Part shown: positions 62,724 to 63,102 of the stretch, piece by piece
Layout of the letters: the number at the start of each line of letters is the position of its first letter
How positions within the stretch are numbered: position 1 is the stretch's first letter
Origin: CAZTAK01 sp964611585
GTDB lineage: Bacteria > Pseudomonadota > Alphaproteobacteria > SHVP01
DNA length: 63,102 nucleotides
NCBI GenBank assembly: GCA_964611585.1
Contig: CAZTAK010000007.1
Coordinates: forward strand, 1-63,102
Reading direction: 5' to 3'
Notes under the pieces: generated by a model
What the model was told of the DNA's origin: nothing
What the model saw: the letters and a program-made list of their open reading frames with translations, nothing else
Databases searched by the model: none
Position numbers and translations under genes: made by a program

Positions 62724-62774
62724 TTGCGGCCAGTGGCCGCAACCGCAATGTAAAGGCGCTTTACAAGCGCGCCT
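62724..62774. repeat. Two hairpins between the binding-protein and permease genes
   Basis: TTGCGGCC-AGT-GGCCGCAA is a perfect 8-bp stem at 62724-62742, and AGGCGC/GCGCCT at 62754-62759 and 62769-62774 form a second stem reaching into the upstream stop codon. They lie between the solute-binding protein and DppB genes. Hairpins in this place often stabilise the binding-protein mRNA; no T tract is present. Confidence 0.55.
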
Positions 62775-63102
62775 ATTCCTCCATATAGAGTTCGGCCCAG
62801 CGAGTGTTGCTGTCCGGATGCAGTGTGATACCGCGCATATTGTCGGCGTAGGCCCACTGCGACTTGTACTCGACCACCGGAATCCACGGAATCTCGTCCA
62901 TGAGAGTGTTCTGGAGTTCCGTCAACATGCCCTGGCGCACGGTCGGATCGCTCTCGACTTTTTGCGCGTAGAACAGGTCATCCACCCTTTCGTTCAGATA
63001 GTTGGTCATGTTGATGAGCCCACCCTTCTTCGGCGACACGAAGTAGAGCAGCACCGCGTACGACGCATCGACGCCGATCGGACGCGACTGATCGTAAAGC
63101 GA
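62773..63102 (-). CDS. Peptide/opine-type ABC solute-binding protein, C-terminal part (partial)
   Basis: The frame runs from the window edge to a TAG at 62773-62775, giving 109 residues of the C-terminal end of a family 5 extracellular solute-binding protein. 'TNYLNERVDDLFYAQKVESDPTVRQGML' and 'DEIPWIPVVEYKSQWAYADNMRGI' are typical of this lobe. The start lies outside the window. It is the first visible gene of the operon, and its binding site would set the substrate imported. Confidence 0.88.
   Translation of the reverse strand, partial: SLYDQSRPIGVDASYAVLLYFVSPKKGGLINMTNYLNERVDDLFYAQKVESDPTVRQGMLTELQNTLMDEIPWIPVVEYKSQWAYADNMRGITLHPDSNTRWAELYMEE

Overview
The window is GC-rich, densely packed bacterial chromosome, most likely from an alphaproteobacterium of a Rhodospirillales-like lineage. 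The evidence is two DUF2093 genes, an alphaproteobacterial-type CheZ, an E. coli-like UbiD, a lipid A operon, many CoA-ester enzymes, and very long antisense open frames caused by high GC. A run of 100 N at 21983-22082 marks a scaffold gap, so this is draft or metagenome-derived sequence. No tRNA, rRNA, CRISPR, insertion sequence or transcriptional regulator gene was seen.

Region 1 (1-30.8 kb) is mostly housekeeping. It holds ubiD (ubiquinone), pmbA-cysQ, a YegS-type lipid kinase, a molybdopterin oxidoreductase, and a lipid A/export run (msbA-like ABC exporter, DUF374 acyltransferase, lpxK, lpxL) that lacks the waaA often found in it. Next come an alpha/beta hydrolase, xseA with two DUF2093 genes and an M23 peptidase, purD, and an aminoglycoside-phosphotransferase-like kinase opposite an acyl-CoA dehydrogenase (an ACAD10/11-like pair). 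The region ends with tadA, a C26 glutamine amidotransferase, an rsuA/rluB-type pseudouridine synthase, rsmD, mutL, pgi and two M16 peptidases.

Region 2 (30.9-38.6 kb) continues the minus-strand run with a lipoprotein gene, lspA, ileS, ribF and a MaoC hydratase. Opposite lie cheZ, whose product has a long Pro/Glu/Ala linker and two FliM-like peptides, and an enoyl-CoA hydratase.

Region 3 (38.6-51.6 kb) is accessory CoA-acid metabolism. It has an amidase, a PaaK-like acyl-CoA ligase, two MmgE/PrpD genes, a family I CoA-transferase, a GNAT, a CoA-transferase remnant, two family III CoA-transferases, an acyl-CoA dehydrogenase and a second MaoC hydratase.

Region 4 (52-63.1 kb) is the most interesting part. 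Ten minus-strand genes with gaps of 3 to about 120 nt link a complete Dpp/Opp-type ABC importer to a GMC oxidoreductase, a small HapK/REDY-like protein, two SDR dehydrogenases, an HSL-type esterase and a PuuE-like deacetylase/amidohydrolase. A double-cupin gene converges on it. It looks like a single import-and-degrade operon for an unidentified substrate. Several copies of a 45-65 bp palindromic repeat are scattered between genes.
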